The notes: generated by a model from the letters alone, not told the origin. A DNA stretch of 64,000 nt from Rarobacter faecitabidus (GCF_006716265.1 NZ_VFOS01000004.1:159111-223110), one strand, 5' to 3'. Shown: positions 32,520 to 42,391, numbered from the stretch's first letter. A program made the numbers and translations.

Positions 32520-34691
32520 CTATTTGCTGCGCACGACCTTGCGCGTGCTGGGGCTAGCGGGAACGATCACGCGCACCTTGTTGCGCGTTGTGACCGTCAA
32601 GTTGGCGGTTCCCTTATTGGTAGCTGTTACCGTCTTTGCGCGACGCCACTTCTTGCCCTTGAGCACCTCCACGCAGATCTTGGTTCCCGGCGCGGCGTTC
32701 GTGATCGAGATTTTCCTGGCCTTTTTGGTCTTCTTGATCCCGACCGTGGGCGTGGCCTTCGCGGTGGTCGACGTCGTGACCGGCGTCTGCCACGGCGAAG
32801 ACGACGACCCGACCAGCGTGCGGACACTGACGGTGTATGCGGAGGCAGCTGTCAGGCCGGTGATGGTGGTCGACGTCGACGGCGTCGTCACGGTCTTGCC
32901 GCTTTTGCCTGTCACGCGGATCTCGTAGCGTGATCCTGCCGGACCGCGCGTCCAGGACAGGGTGAGGGTCGTGGGTGTGCGCTTGGTGATCTTGACCGCT
33001 GGCGGCGTGTTCGGTGTCGTGGCGAATGTAGCCGTCGCCTGCGATATCGCTTCACCGGGCGCGGTAGCGGCGATGGTGGCTGTATAGGTGCGGCCCGGTG
33101 TCAGGCCGGTCAAGGTGGCCGTGGTCGAGGTGGAGGTCCACGTTGAGGTCATGCCGTCAACGCGGATGAGGTAGGTGACGGCGCCGGGTACTGCGCCCCA
33201 GGTCAGGGTTGCTGTGGTGGCGGTGGTGTTCGTTGCCCGCGTAGCAGTGGGAGGTGCGAGCGGGGTTCGGATGGCGGATGTGGCGATCGCGCCGGGGTTG
33301 TCGCCGATCGATTGAACGGAAACCGGGTACGAGGTCTTTGGCGTCAGTCCTGTGATTTGCGTTGAGGTGGCGGTCACGGTGCGTTCGAGGGTGCCGACGG
33401 TTACCCGATAGGACGTCGCACCGGGCGTTGGGTTCCAGGACACGGCTGCGCTCGTGGACGTCGAGGTCACGCGTAGCCCTGTGGGTGCAACCGGTCCGGT
33501 GGTGAACGTGGTGGTCGCTGGCGATGCGAAACCGTCCGCGCGAGTAAGGCGCGCGTTGTATGTCGTCGACGGGGTGAGCCCGGTGAAGGTTTGGGTCGAG
33601 GCTTGGGCCAGAGTCATGATACGGCTCGATGGCCCGTCCGGTGAGGTGAGGGCCACGGTGGCGGTGTCCTGCCCATCGATCCATGGGAGCAATGGTGACG
33701 ATGCGATGGTGGCCGTGGTCGCGGTGATGTTGGACGCATTCAGGGTTCCGATGTCTTTCGGCGCGACCAGGCCAGTTGTTGTGGTGGCCGGCACGGACCT
33801 GGTGGCGATGATTTGGCGGGCCATGTGGCTGCCCTCGAGGACTCGCAGGTCGAGGGAAGGCATCCGGTTGTAGGTCAGCGTGAGTTCCACATCACCTGGC
33901 TGCGTGGCGTAGACCTTGACCGCCTCGATGACACCGGCATTGATCGAGATCTCCCGAGTGGTGTATCCCGGTTGGGGTCGGAACGAAGCTCCAGTGATTG
34001 TGGCGTCGATGGTCAGGGCTTCGTGCGAATCCATCTCGGCGTAGTCGATCCCACTGCCTTTGTCTCGCACGGCAATATCGGTCAGCGTGAACGACCGCGT
34101 GGCCGGGTCGAAGTCACCGATAGTTGGGGTGATGGTGACTTTGCCCGTCTCACTGCCGATGAGGGTGCTGACCTGGTTGATCATATTGGTGGCCAGTTGG
34201 TCATAGTTCGACGTCGTGCACGCTCCGGTGGTCGCGCCTGTGATCTTGTCGATCGCGCGCCGCACGGCATAGAACTGGCTGGATGAGTCCGCGAAGATGC
34301 CCCACCGGTTCACGATGAACGCGATCTGCTTCTTTTGCGCAGCGGTCAGGCTCTGACCGTTCATGACCAGGTCATCATCAGACTCGATGACGCGGTCATC
34401 CCAGCGGACCTGCCATGCGGCAAGGAATGTCGGATTCCATGCTGAAGGCGCGAGTCCTTGACCCGATCCTGCGTCGTAGAGCCACTCGTTCGTCTCAGGG
34501 TAGGTAGGAGGTATCGCGTAGGCTTTCGCGCGCGAGATCTTCCCCGTCGTACCCGAGCACGAGAAATCGGCGTAAGCGTTATAGCTGAGCGTGTCGGCTT
34601 GCGCGGCGGGCGCCATCGCAATCGTCACGGCTAGCGCTGAGACGACGGCAGTGGACAGCGTCGTGATGGAGGCGCGTCGATGGAGTCCCAT
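32520..34691 (-). CDS. Exported protein with N-terminal helical domain, fibronectin-III-like repeats and Lys-rich C-terminus
   Basis: 723 residues. Signal peptide (about 1-32, AQA-DTLSYN). Residues about 33-170 form a domain with QVRWDDRV and AQKKQIAFIVNRWGIFADSS, which resembles by layout the N-terminal domain of the LPETG protein upstream. After a beta-rich part (about 175-310), four fibronectin type III-like domains occupy about 311-640. The end (TPTVGIKKTKKARKISITN to RKVVRSK) is shared with the next gene. AAGGAT precedes the ATG. Probably a surface or matrix protein acting together with the LPETG protein. Confidence 0.7.
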   Translation of the reverse strand: MGLHRRASITTLSTAVVSALAVTIAMAPAAQADTLSYNAYADFSCSGTTGKISRAKAYAIPPTYPETNEWLYDAGSGQGLAPSAWNPTFLAAWQVRWDDRVIESDDDLVMNGQSLTAAQKKQIAFIVNRWGIFADSSSQFYAVRRAIDKITGATTGACTTSNYDQLATNMINQVSTLIGSETGKVTITPTIGDFDPATRSFTLTDIAVRDKGSGIDYAEMDSHEALTIDATITGASFRPQPGYTTREISINAGVIEAVKVYATQPGDVELTLTYNRMPSLDLRVLEGSHMARQIIATRSVPATTTTGLVAPKDIGTLNASNITATTATIASSPLLPWIDGQDTATVALTSPDGPSSRIMTLAQASTQTFTGLTPSTTYNARLTRADGFASPATTTFTTGPVAPTGLRVTSTSTSAAVSWNPTPGATSYRVTVGTLERTVTATSTQITGLTPKTSYPVSVQSIGDNPGAIATSAIRTPLAPPTATRATNTTATTATLTWGAVPGAVTYLIRVDGMTSTWTSTSTTATLTGLTPGRTYTATIAATAPGEAISQATATFATTPNTPPAVKITKRTPTTLTLSWTRGPAGSRYEIRVTGKSGKTVTTPSTSTTITGLTAASAYTVSVRTLVGSSSSPWQTPVTTSTTAKATPTVGIKKTKKARKISITNAAPGTKICVEVLKGKKWRRAKTVTATNKGTANLTVTTRNKVRVIVPASPSTRKVVRSK

Positions 34692-34715
34692 TGTGAAATC
34701 CTTTCGAGTGGCTAT

Positions 34716-37700
34716 TTATGCAGTTGCGCGAGTTTCGCGGCGCAGAATCACGATGACCCCGCCGACGATGATCAGGGCCATGCCGAGCAGGCCGAGGAGT
34801 GTGACGGTTGCGCCGGTTTCTGGTAGGTCGGGTTCGGTTTCGTCGACGATGTCCGGAGTGTCGGTGATGCGGGTTGTCTCTGCCCTGACCCGATGCCCGC
34901 CTACGGCGATGGGCGCCGTGCGGCCGGGAACATAGAGGGCCTCGACCCAATACACCGTGGTCTCAGAAGCGACCGAGATCTTCGGTGAGACAACATCGCC
35001 CGACGCGCTGGCATCAATCCCGTCGACCTGGCGCAGCAGGGTGTCGCCCTGGTAGCCGTGCTCGACCCGGACGGCGTCTTTCTCACCGGTTTGGTCCCAC
35101 ACCTCCCAGGCGATGGTCGAGCCGCCCGGCAGGTCAGCGGGGACGTCGAGGTGGACGGTGTCCGTGAATTTCTCTCCGAGTTTCGCGGTCTTGGTCGCGG
35201 TCGAGCTGACGTCGACGATCGTCGTGGTCTCGTCGGGCAGGCGCGGCTGGCCGGTGATGAACGGCGGAGCGTCGGTATCGATGATCCCTTCCGGGGTCGG
35301 GATGTAGAGCCGTTCCCGGAAATACTCGTGGCCCGTGGTGTCCCCGACGGTGATGGTGGGCGAGGTGTAGTCCCCCGGGCCGGTCACGGCCACCGGTCCA
35401 AGAGAGCCGAGTAGCTCATCGTTGGCTGGGTCGTCCGAGTCCGATTGCCGGTAGTAGTCGAAATAGAGCACCGATCCGGCCGGAACCGGACCGGTCACGG
35501 TGGCCACGTCGTAGGTCGTGGTTCCGATCTGGGCGTAGGGGTTAGCCGTCGTGGTCACCGAGACGATCCCGGTGACCTCGGTGGAGATTCCGTAGTCCGA
35601 CTGCCAGGACTCGTGGAACGCTCCGCCAGGGATCGATTCGGTCCAGGTGAAGTACTCGCAATCACCAGGAGCGATGATGTGCGGCGACACGCGGGTGCCC
35701 ACGTTACCGGCCGCATCCGACGTCACCGTCGAAGTCACCGTTCCCGCAGCGCGTGCCCACGACGGAATCGAGGACGACAGTGCGGGCTCAACACTCGAGC
35801 AATAGCCCGTGTGTGTCACCGTGACCGTGGTGTTCGCCGGCAGACCCGTGACGGTGAACTGATCGGTCAGTAGCGCACCTTCGGTCGCGACCTGGTGGGA
35901 GGCCATGGTCGTCACAGCGGGTTGGAACTTGATCAACGCCAATTCCGAGACGATCCCGTAGTCCGACTCGAGCCCAATCCCCGCGGTACCAGCATCCGCG
36001 TCGATGAGGATTTCCGTCCACGGGTAGTATCCCGGCGAGGTGGCCTCGAAACCGTCAGCCGCGGCGCCACCGCGCCCCGCGGCGTTGAGTTGCACCTGGA
36101 CTTGCTCGGAATGAACAACCTCGGGACGACCCGCATTCGTGAGGGTGCGGATCGCGGGCTGGGCACCCACGGGCTCGTAGGCTCGCAGCAGGACCATCAC
36201 GGTCGAGTGCGGCTTGCCGCCCTCGACCTCGACCCGATCCGCGACCGTGTCGCCCACACTGCCTGCGGCCGCGATCGCCGGGGACGCGGTCGTTGTCACG
36301 ACCGGGTTCCACTGGATCGCTACCGTCTCGACCTCATAGACCGTGGTGTCGCAGTACCCGTCGTAGCCAAGAATCCGGTCGTTTGGCGGCGTTCCGTCAG
36401 CCCAGTGGCCAGTGGCGGCGTAGCAGTAGGTGTAGACCCACCACCCGCCAGCCAGTGCCGGGTCTGCCGGTAGCGTGTGCGGGTGCTGATCGGCCACGTC
36501 GAATGGCAACGGGTTCATGCTTGCAATGGGCGCGAGCTGCACCGACGAGACCTGGTCGACAGTGCCGGGCTGGGCGGTGATGTCACCGTTCCAGACCGGT
36601 TCCTCACTCAGGTGCCACAGCGTCGAGGTGATCGCCAACGGGTAGTCGGCGAAGTCCGCGTTCTGGCGGGTGATGGTGAACGTGTCCGAGACCGTCGCTC
36701 CCGGCTCCAGAGCCGTGGCAGACGCGACCGTACGCACCAAAGGTGAGCCAGGTGAGACGGCGCGGACCAGGACGGTTTCTTTCCAGATGCCGTAATTCGA
36801 TCTGAACCCGCCCGGGAGTTGGCCAGAGATCGCATCCGCGCTGACGACCCAGGTGTACGAGGTGTCGACTGCGCGTTGAGTCACGGTCCGGTTGACTGTG
36901 GCTGTCACATTGCCGGCCGCGTTCGCGACCGGTGTCGAGACGATCTCGGCACCCACTTGGGTGGCGCCCGCTGGGATCGTGGGCTGCCCGTTTTCCCCCG
37001 GCAGCGCCGCCCCGTCGGGGTGCTGGTAGAGCCGGGCGCGCAGCGTCACCGTGGTGCCGGGCGCGAAGCCGGAGCCGGTGATCTGGTCGGTCACAACGAC
37101 CTGATTCGCGGCGTTCGGTGTCGATGTCGAGGCCCCCGTCACGATCAGCGGGTTCGCCCAGGACCGTGTCTCGGCCGGGATTCCGTAGTCGGTGATCGAG
37201 GCACCCAGCAGTCCACCGAGCGCGGCGTCGTTGGCGACAACCCAGGTGTAGGCGCCGGGTATACGCGAACTGGTGACTGATGGATACCAGGTCGCGTTGC
37301 CGCTCGAATTGAGCGTCACGGTGGTGGTTTGCGCGGGTGCGGCAGCGGTCCCCGGAATCGAGGACGCCGACGACACCGACACCGGCGAGGGCCATGTGGT
37401 GCCGTGATAGCGCAGGAAGGCCGTGAGCTTCACCTTCTGCCCAGCAAACCGCGAAGCAGCGTCAATCGTCACCGCATCGGTGTGCGTGAGCACCGATCCG
37501 TTGTCAACGATTGCGGAGGCCGTGGTGGTGATCGATGGAACCGCGGGCGAGACGGCGAGCGATGCCGTTGTCGATACATCGACCCGGTTCACGGTCGCCA
37601 TGTCCTGCACCGAACCCGCTGCCCCGAACGTGTTGTCGTCACCCGACCACTGGGTCAGATAGGCAGATGGCAACCCGGTGACAGAGATCTCAGCTTTGAC

Positions 37701-38405
37701 CGTGCCCGGCCCGCTCAGCGTGATACCAGGGAAGGAGCTGGCAGACGCAGTGGAGGTGAAGGACTTAGTCTTCGAGCCGTTCCCGAACGTCGCAGGCCCC
37801 GACAGTGTGACCGTCACCCGAAAATCGGGCACGAACGTGCCCTTGGCACCCTTGACCCCTACGCCCGAGAGTGTGACGGTGTTCCCATCCGCGTTGCGCG
37901 ACAGCGTGCCAGTGGCCGTATACGGACCGTAGTAGGCATCGGCCTTGACCCACATGCCCGCGGCGATGGCCTTGATCGCTGGGCGAGTGTTCGCCTCGTA
38001 CTTCGACGCGTTCGATCCTGAGACATCCTGCTTGGAGTGCACCAGATATGACAACGCCGCATGCGTAGCGTCCTTGGAATAACTGCCATAGTTCATTCCC
38101 GACCAGCGCTCCAACGCGAACGAGATCCGCGGTGAATGCAGCACCTGCGACTTGCCCGCCGACGTCGGCACCGTAGCCCCGCCCTGGACGCACCAGGCAT
38201 ACGTCGTGCCCATCGCCGCGCTGGCGCGGTATGAACCAAGCCACGACATCCATGACTTGCCCTCCCAGATCTCCTCGCCGTATTGGCGAGAAAAGGCCTT
38301 GTCGCTCACCGCGACAGCCGATTGCGCGGCGCATGAGAACAGAAGGGCCAGGGCCAGAATCGTGCTCACCAGGCCGCTCGCTAGACGCCGGTTGGATCGG
38401 TACAT
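34716..38405 (-). CDS. LPETG-anchored repeat surface protein, probable adhesin
   Basis: 1229 residues. Signal peptide (about 1-35), an N-terminal domain (about 36-180) with YAWCVQGG and SKDATHAALSYLVH that recalls thioester-type (TED) adhesin heads, then about six to seven beta-sandwich ectodomains. Four of them end in a D/NYGI motif (about residues 410, 535, 815 and 940: TDYGIPAET, SNYGIWKET, SDYGIVSEL, SDYGISTEV), as in VaFE-like repeats with internal isopeptide bonds. The end is LPETGATVTLLG, a hydrophobic helix and RRETRATA, a sortase signal. AAGGAG lies 7 nt before the ATG. No sortase gene is nearby. The thioester Gln is not evident. Confidence 0.85.
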   Translation of the reverse strand: MYRSNRRLASGLVSTILALALLFSCAAQSAVAVSDKAFSRQYGEEIWEGKSWMSWLGSYRASAAMGTTYAWCVQGGATVPTSAGKSQVLHSPRISFALERWSGMNYGSYSKDATHAALSYLVHSKQDVSGSNASKYEANTRPAIKAIAAGMWVKADAYYGPYTATGTLSRNADGNTVTLSGVGVKGAKGTFVPDFRVTVTLSGPATFGNGSKTKSFTSTASASSFPGITLSGPGTVKAEISVTGLPSAYLTQWSGDDNTFGAAGSVQDMATVNRVDVSTTASLAVSPAVPSITTTASAIVDNGSVLTHTDAVTIDAASRFAGQKVKLTAFLRYHGTTWPSPVSVSSASSIPGTAAAPAQTTTVTLNSSGNATWYPSVTSSRIPGAYTWVVANDAALGGLLGASITDYGIPAETRSWANPLIVTGASTSTPNAANQVVVTDQITGSGFAPGTTVTLRARLYQHPDGAALPGENGQPTIPAGATQVGAEIVSTPVANAAGNVTATVNRTVTQRAVDTSYTWVVSADAISGQLPGGFRSNYGIWKETVLVRAVSPGSPLVRTVASATALEPGATVSDTFTITRQNADFADYPLAITSTLWHLSEEPVWNGDITAQPGTVDQVSSVQLAPIASMNPLPFDVADQHPHTLPADPALAGGWWVYTYCYAATGHWADGTPPNDRILGYDGYCDTTVYEVETVAIQWNPVVTTTASPAIAAAGSVGDTVADRVEVEGGKPHSTVMVLLRAYEPVGAQPAIRTLTNAGRPEVVHSEQVQVQLNAAGRGGAAADGFEATSPGYYPWTEILIDADAGTAGIGLESDYGIVSELALIKFQPAVTTMASHQVATEGALLTDQFTVTGLPANTTVTVTHTGYCSSVEPALSSSIPSWARAAGTVTSTVTSDAAGNVGTRVSPHIIAPGDCEYFTWTESIPGGAFHESWQSDYGISTEVTGIVSVTTTANPYAQIGTTTYDVATVTGPVPAGSVLYFDYYRQSDSDDPANDELLGSLGPVAVTGPGDYTSPTITVGDTTGHEYFRERLYIPTPEGIIDTDAPPFITGQPRLPDETTTIVDVSSTATKTAKLGEKFTDTVHLDVPADLPGGSTIAWEVWDQTGEKDAVRVEHGYQGDTLLRQVDGIDASASGDVVSPKISVASETTVYWVEALYVPGRTAPIAVGGHRVRAETTRITDTPDIVDETEPDLPETGATVTLLGLLGMALIIVGGVIVILRRETRATA

Positions 38406-38561
38406 GAAGGAACTCCTTGATCACTCGTCGGGTTTCACACGATCCCGTAGCCGACCAGGACGTGTCGCGCCGAATGGCGGGATGTGGATAACTCAAAGAA
38501 CTTGTCCACAAAACCGGGAATCGAAGTTTCATCAGTAGGCAAGGCGTGGCAGGATCGATTC

Positions 38562-40232
38562 ATGGACCCACGTGCTGGCACCCTTGCCCAACCAAGCGAC
38601 CTCATCAATGTCGATGAACTGATCAGCGCCTACTTTGACCTGCGGCCGAATCCAGATGACCCTGCACAGAAGGTGACCTTCGGGACGTCCGGGCACCGCG
38701 GCTCATCACTCGATTCAGCATTCAACGAGGCTCACATTCTGGCCATCACCGCGGCGATCATCGAGTACCGCAAGGGCCAGCGATTCGATGGCCCGCTGTT
38801 CATCGGGCGCGACACCCACGCCCTATCGTTACCCGCGACCAACACCGCCCTCGAGGTGCTAGCAGCGGCAGGGGTGGAGGTTCGCGTCGATGCCCGCGAC
38901 TCGTACACGCCCACGCCGGCCGTGTCCCACGCGATCCTGCGCGCGAACGGCGTCGGCAGCGCGAGCGGGCTACGCACGCAGGGTGCCGGGCTGGCCGATG
39001 GGATCGTAGTCACGCCATCGCACAACCCGCCGCGTGACGGCGGCTTCAAGTACAACCCGCCCCATGGCGGCCCGGCAGACAGCGACGCCACGAGCTGGAT
39101 CGCGGATCGCGCCAACCGATGGCTCCGCGAGGGAGTCGAGGGCATCCCGCGATTGGGTCTTGAGGCCGCGAAGAACGCTGAAACGACGCGACCCTATGAC
39201 TACTTGGCGGCGTACGTCGACGACCTTCCATCGGTCCTGAACCTCGACGCGATCAGGTCGGCGGGCGTTCGTATCGGCGCGGACCCGCTCGGTGGGGCCT
39301 CCGTCGAGTACTGGGGAGCAATCGCGGAACGCCACAAACTCGATCTGACCGTCGTGAATCCGGAAGTCGACCCGCGTTGGTCATTCATGACCCTCGACTG
39401 GGATGGCAAGATCCGCATGGACTGTTCCTCCCCGCACGCCATGGCCTCGCTCGTCGCCCGCATGTCGGCACCCAACGCAGCATTCGATATCGCCACCGGG
39501 AACGATGCCGATTCCGACCGACACGGGATCGTCACGGCCGACGGGCTATTGAACCCTAACCACTTCCTCGCCACCGCGATCTCTTACCTGTACGGCACGG
39601 CACGACCCGGCTGGCCGGCCGGTGCCGCGATTGGCAAGACGCTCGTGTCGTCCTCCCTCATCGATCGCGTGGCGGCAGGCCTGGATCGCCGCCTGATCGA
39701 GGTACCAGTCGGCTTCAAGTGGTTCGTGCCTGGGCTCCTGGATGGATCGATCGGCTTCGGCGGTGAAGAGTCCGCGGGGGCATCCTTCCTCCGCCTCAAC
39801 GGCGACGTGTGGACCACAGACAAGGACGGCATCATCCTCGCGCTGCTCGCCTCTGAGATTCTCGCTACCACCGGTGAAACGCCGAGTGCACGCCACCGTG
39901 ACCTGGTCGAGCAATACGGCCAATCCTGGTACGCCCGAGTTGATGCGCCGGCCACACTGGAAGAGAAGGCGAGACTCGCCGCGCTCACCCCCAGCCAGGT
40001 CACCTCGACCCAACTCGCAGGTGAACCGATCACGGCAGCCCTCACCGAGGCTCCGGGCAACGGCGCGAAAATCGGCGGACTCAAGGTGACCACAAAGAAC
40101 GCGTGGTTCGCGGCGCGGCCCTCCGGTACGGAGAACGTCTACAAGATCTACGCCGAGTCCTTCGTGTCCGAAGATCACCTGAAGCAGGTTCAGGACGAGG
40201 CGCGCGTCGTGGTCTCCGCGGCCCTCGCGTAG
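38562..40232 (+). CDS. pgm: Phosphoglucomutase (alpha-D-glucose phosphate-specific)
   Basis: 556 residues, usual for the family. TFGTSGHRG near residue 42, the phosphoserine loop VVTPSHNPP (about 150), the metal-binding GNDADSDRHG (about 311), the sugar loop GFGGEESAG (about 395) and the phosphate loop ARPSGTENVYK near the end are all present. It interconverts glucose 1-phosphate and 6-phosphate for glycogen and envelope sugars. The ATG at 38562 follows CAGGAT by 6 nt and may be leaderless. Divergent from the LPETG gene, with 156 nt between. Confidence 0.95.
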   Translation: MDPRAGTLAQPSDLINVDELISAYFDLRPNPDDPAQKVTFGTSGHRGSSLDSAFNEAHILAITAAIIEYRKGQRFDGPLFIGRDTHALSLPATNTALEVLAAAGVEVRVDARDSYTPTPAVSHAILRANGVGSASGLRTQGAGLADGIVVTPSHNPPRDGGFKYNPPHGGPADSDATSWIADRANRWLREGVEGIPRLGLEAAKNAETTRPYDYLAAYVDDLPSVLNLDAIRSAGVRIGADPLGGASVEYWGAIAERHKLDLTVVNPEVDPRWSFMTLDWDGKIRMDCSSPHAMASLVARMSAPNAAFDIATGNDADSDRHGIVTADGLLNPNHFLATAISYLYGTARPGWPAGAAIGKTLVSSSLIDRVAAGLDRRLIEVPVGFKWFVPGLLDGSIGFGGEESAGASFLRLNGDVWTTDKDGIILALLASEILATTGETPSARHRDLVEQYGQSWYARVDAPATLEEKARLAALTPSQVTSTQLAGEPITAALTEAPGNGAKIGGLKVTTKNAWFAARPSGTENVYKIYAESFVSEDHLKQVQDEARVVVSAALA

Positions 40233-40291
40233 GCGAATTCTCGTGGCGAGTCAGCTCGCGAATCCGCCACGGCCCTAGATCAGTTCAGGAC

Positions 40292-40330
40292 GAGGCCGCC
40301 CGGTCGCGCGTAGCGTGATCGGGCGGCCTC
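40292..40330 (+). terminator. Strong hairpin after pgm
   Basis: GAGGCCGCCCG and CGGGCGGCCTC form an 11-bp GC stem about 60 nt past the pgm stop. The U tract is weak (TCCGTATC). Confidence 0.55.
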
Positions 40331-40440
40331 TCCGTATCACCAGCAAGACGCTCGTCTCTGGGAAGAATTCGCCGTCAGAACACCGGTTGGGGTTGCCGAA
40401 CACCCGTTCTTCCCGGTGTCGAACAGCCATAACGGGTGTC

Positions 40441-40566
40441 GGGCCGAACGGTTGCGGGCTAGGAACGGCGGGCCAGGGCCGGTTGCGGGCTAGGTAGCGA
40501 CAGGGGCCGAACGGTTGCGGGCTAGGAACGGCGGGCCAGGGGCGGTTGCGGGCTAGGTAGCGACAG
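40441..40566. repeat. 63-nt tandem repeat, two copies
   Basis: Units 40441-40503 and 40504-40566 differ at one base. Each holds GGTTGCGGGCTAGG twice. The rest of 40233-40609 holds the hairpin above and no gene; a 109-codon open frame across the repeat looks like a by-product of the 3n repeat length. Confidence 0.85.
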
Positions 40567-40609
40567 GGCGCCGCAGCGACAGCGCCGCCACGGCCGAACG
40601 CCAACAGAG

Positions 40610-41962
40610 TCAGCGCTGCGGGTCGCGGTTGGATCGGATCAAGGCGTCGGGGTTGAACTCATCACGTACGGCGAACCACTTCGAGATTGCCTCATCGTCA
40701 TACGCGTCGCGATAGTCCTGGCCACGCGTCAAGAAGGACGCCACAGTCCTCGGCTTGCCCTCGACTTCAACGATCTCGCCGAGTCGGGCATACGCCCGGT
40801 CCACACGCTCGTCGCCCGGCACGGCGGGTCCGACGCCGAGCACCAGGTGCGGATCGGTCAGGGGACCCGCGATCGCGGAAACGCCCGGCTCCTCGGCCAA
40901 TCGCCCGCCGAGCAACCGCACTTGCACGTTGCGAAGCACCTGGCCGTCGGCCGATTCGAACAATTCCACCAGTTGATCGATCATCGCCCGGTCTACGGTT
41001 GCGAGCCGGGAGAAGTCACCGGATGCCGACGGCTTGGTGGGCTCGTTCACCACCTGGTGCACACCGGATACGGCAAGGTGTCCAAGGGCGTCGTCCACAA
41101 TCGGGTGGATGTCGCCACGAATCGCGTCGAGCGTCCGCATGTGCTCACTCTCGCTGTCGAAGCCGAACACATCGATCGACACAAGGCGGACGCCCTGCAG
41201 CATAGGGGCGATGTCATCGCGCTTGGGAACCTGTGTCAGATTCACCGACATGTTCAGCGCCGAGTCGGCATCCGCGCCGTTCGACAGCACGGCATCGAGT
41301 ACGTCTCCGGCCTCGTCCAAACCGAAGAGCAGCTTGCCGCCATAGACGTCCGCTGCTGGGAAAAGGTCGATCTCGACGGCGGTGACGATTCCGAACGAGC
41401 CGCCAGCACCTCGCAGCGCCCACATGAGCTCGCCATCGGTGATGCGATGCGCAACTCCATCGGCGGATATCAGCTCGACAGCGCGCAACGCCCACGCCCC
41501 CAAACCCGTGGCGCGACTGAACAACGAGACACCGCCCGCGAGCAGGTATCCGACGACACCCACGGAGGGGTTCGAGCCGAATGCGGCGACCAGTCCCGTG
41601 CCATCAAGTGCCGCGGCGACCTCTCCCCAGCGCACCCCCGCCCCGATCCGCGCAGTGCGAGCCTCGACGTCGATCGTGAGTTCGTCGAAGCCGCTGGGTC
41701 GCAGCACGATCATGCCGTCGAGTCGATGGTTGGCGCCGTGGCCGGTGAGTTGGGTCGTTACCGACACGCCGTGGTGGCGGGCGATTGCCAGGACGGCGCG
41801 GACCTCGTCCGCCGTGCCCGCTGTCACCACGGCCAACGGCGACTGGTGAACCGCAATGTTCCAGGGCTGAGAAGCTCGGAGCCAGTTCACGGAGTCCGGG
41901 GTTATCGCCTGGTAGCCCAGGGACTGGACGAGTTCGGCTACCACCGGTTGCGGCTGATTCAT
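40610..41962 (-). CDS. FAD-linked oxidoreductase (BBE/PCMH type)
   Basis: 450 residues. The FAD-binding PCMH domain covers about 40-215: SPLAVVTAGTADEVRAVLAIAR, TTQLTGHGANHRLDGMIVLRP, and GVVGYLLAGGVSLFSRATGLGA. A substrate domain follows, and the C-terminal FNPDALIRSNRDPQR resembles the BBE motif. Such enzymes use covalent or tight FAD to oxidise alcohols, sugars or similar substrates; the substrate here is unknown. The GH-x-A segment reads TGHGANHR, so the usual flavin-linking His position is present. AAGGTGAAG precedes the ATG. Confidence 0.85.
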   Translation of the reverse strand: MNQPQPVVAELVQSLGYQAITPDSVNWLRASQPWNIAVHQSPLAVVTAGTADEVRAVLAIARHHGVSVTTQLTGHGANHRLDGMIVLRPSGFDELTIDVEARTARIGAGVRWGEVAAALDGTGLVAAFGSNPSVGVVGYLLAGGVSLFSRATGLGAWALRAVELISADGVAHRITDGELMWALRGAGGSFGIVTAVEIDLFPAADVYGGKLLFGLDEAGDVLDAVLSNGADADSALNMSVNLTQVPKRDDIAPMLQGVRLVSIDVFGFDSESEHMRTLDAIRGDIHPIVDDALGHLAVSGVHQVVNEPTKPSASGDFSRLATVDRAMIDQLVELFESADGQVLRNVQVRLLGGRLAEEPGVSAIAGPLTDPHLVLGVGPAVPGDERVDRAYARLGEIVEVEGKPRTVASFLTRGQDYRDAYDDEAISKWFAVRDEFNPDALIRSNRDPQR

Positions 41963-42391
41963 CGCTTCACCTTCATCGCACTAGACAGCGCGTTCAGCCT
42001 ACCGCCGAACGGCCTCCGGCCGAATTCCACGCCGCTAAATGGCTGGCAAAGTGCGCGAATCGGACTTTTCGGCGCGTGGCGCACCACCCGAGATGGCCCC
42101 GCCTGCCCGAGGGGTGGGCCGAGCGGGCAGCCAGTCCGCTGACCGCAGCGCACATTGCGAGCGCGCCAAGCGGGGTCATCGCACCCGCGCAGTAACGCGC
42201 GAATCGAGGCGTGGTCCGAGCGGGCAGCCAGCCCGCCGACGTCAACCCGCCAGGCGAGGGCGTCGAGCGCGCCCGGGCGAGGGCGCTGAGCCCGCCGCGA
42301 GCGCGTCCGGGCGAGGGCGCTGAGCCCGCCGCGAGCGCGCCGGGCGAGCGCCCCGAGCGAGGCGCCCGCACCCGCGCGGCAACGCGCGAAT
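41963..42391. repeat. GC-rich intergenic region with 34-nt tandem repeat
   Basis: No gene is seen. A 34-nt unit starting GCGCG and holding GGGCGAGGGCGCTGAGCCC is repeated at 42267-42300 and 42301-42334, with a partial third copy to about 42360. GCAACGCGCGAATC-like words occur at both ends of the region (about 42,050, 42,190 and 42,380). Confidence 0.7.

Noticed and set aside
29440..38405. Surface-protein block as part of the ICE
   Set aside because: It is 18 kb beyond the tRNA-Arg boundary with conservon, serS and other core genes in between.
40275..40604. 109-codon minus-strand frame with a 21-residue repeat
   Set aside because: The repeat length (63 nt) keeps any frame open; no ribosome site or domain is seen.
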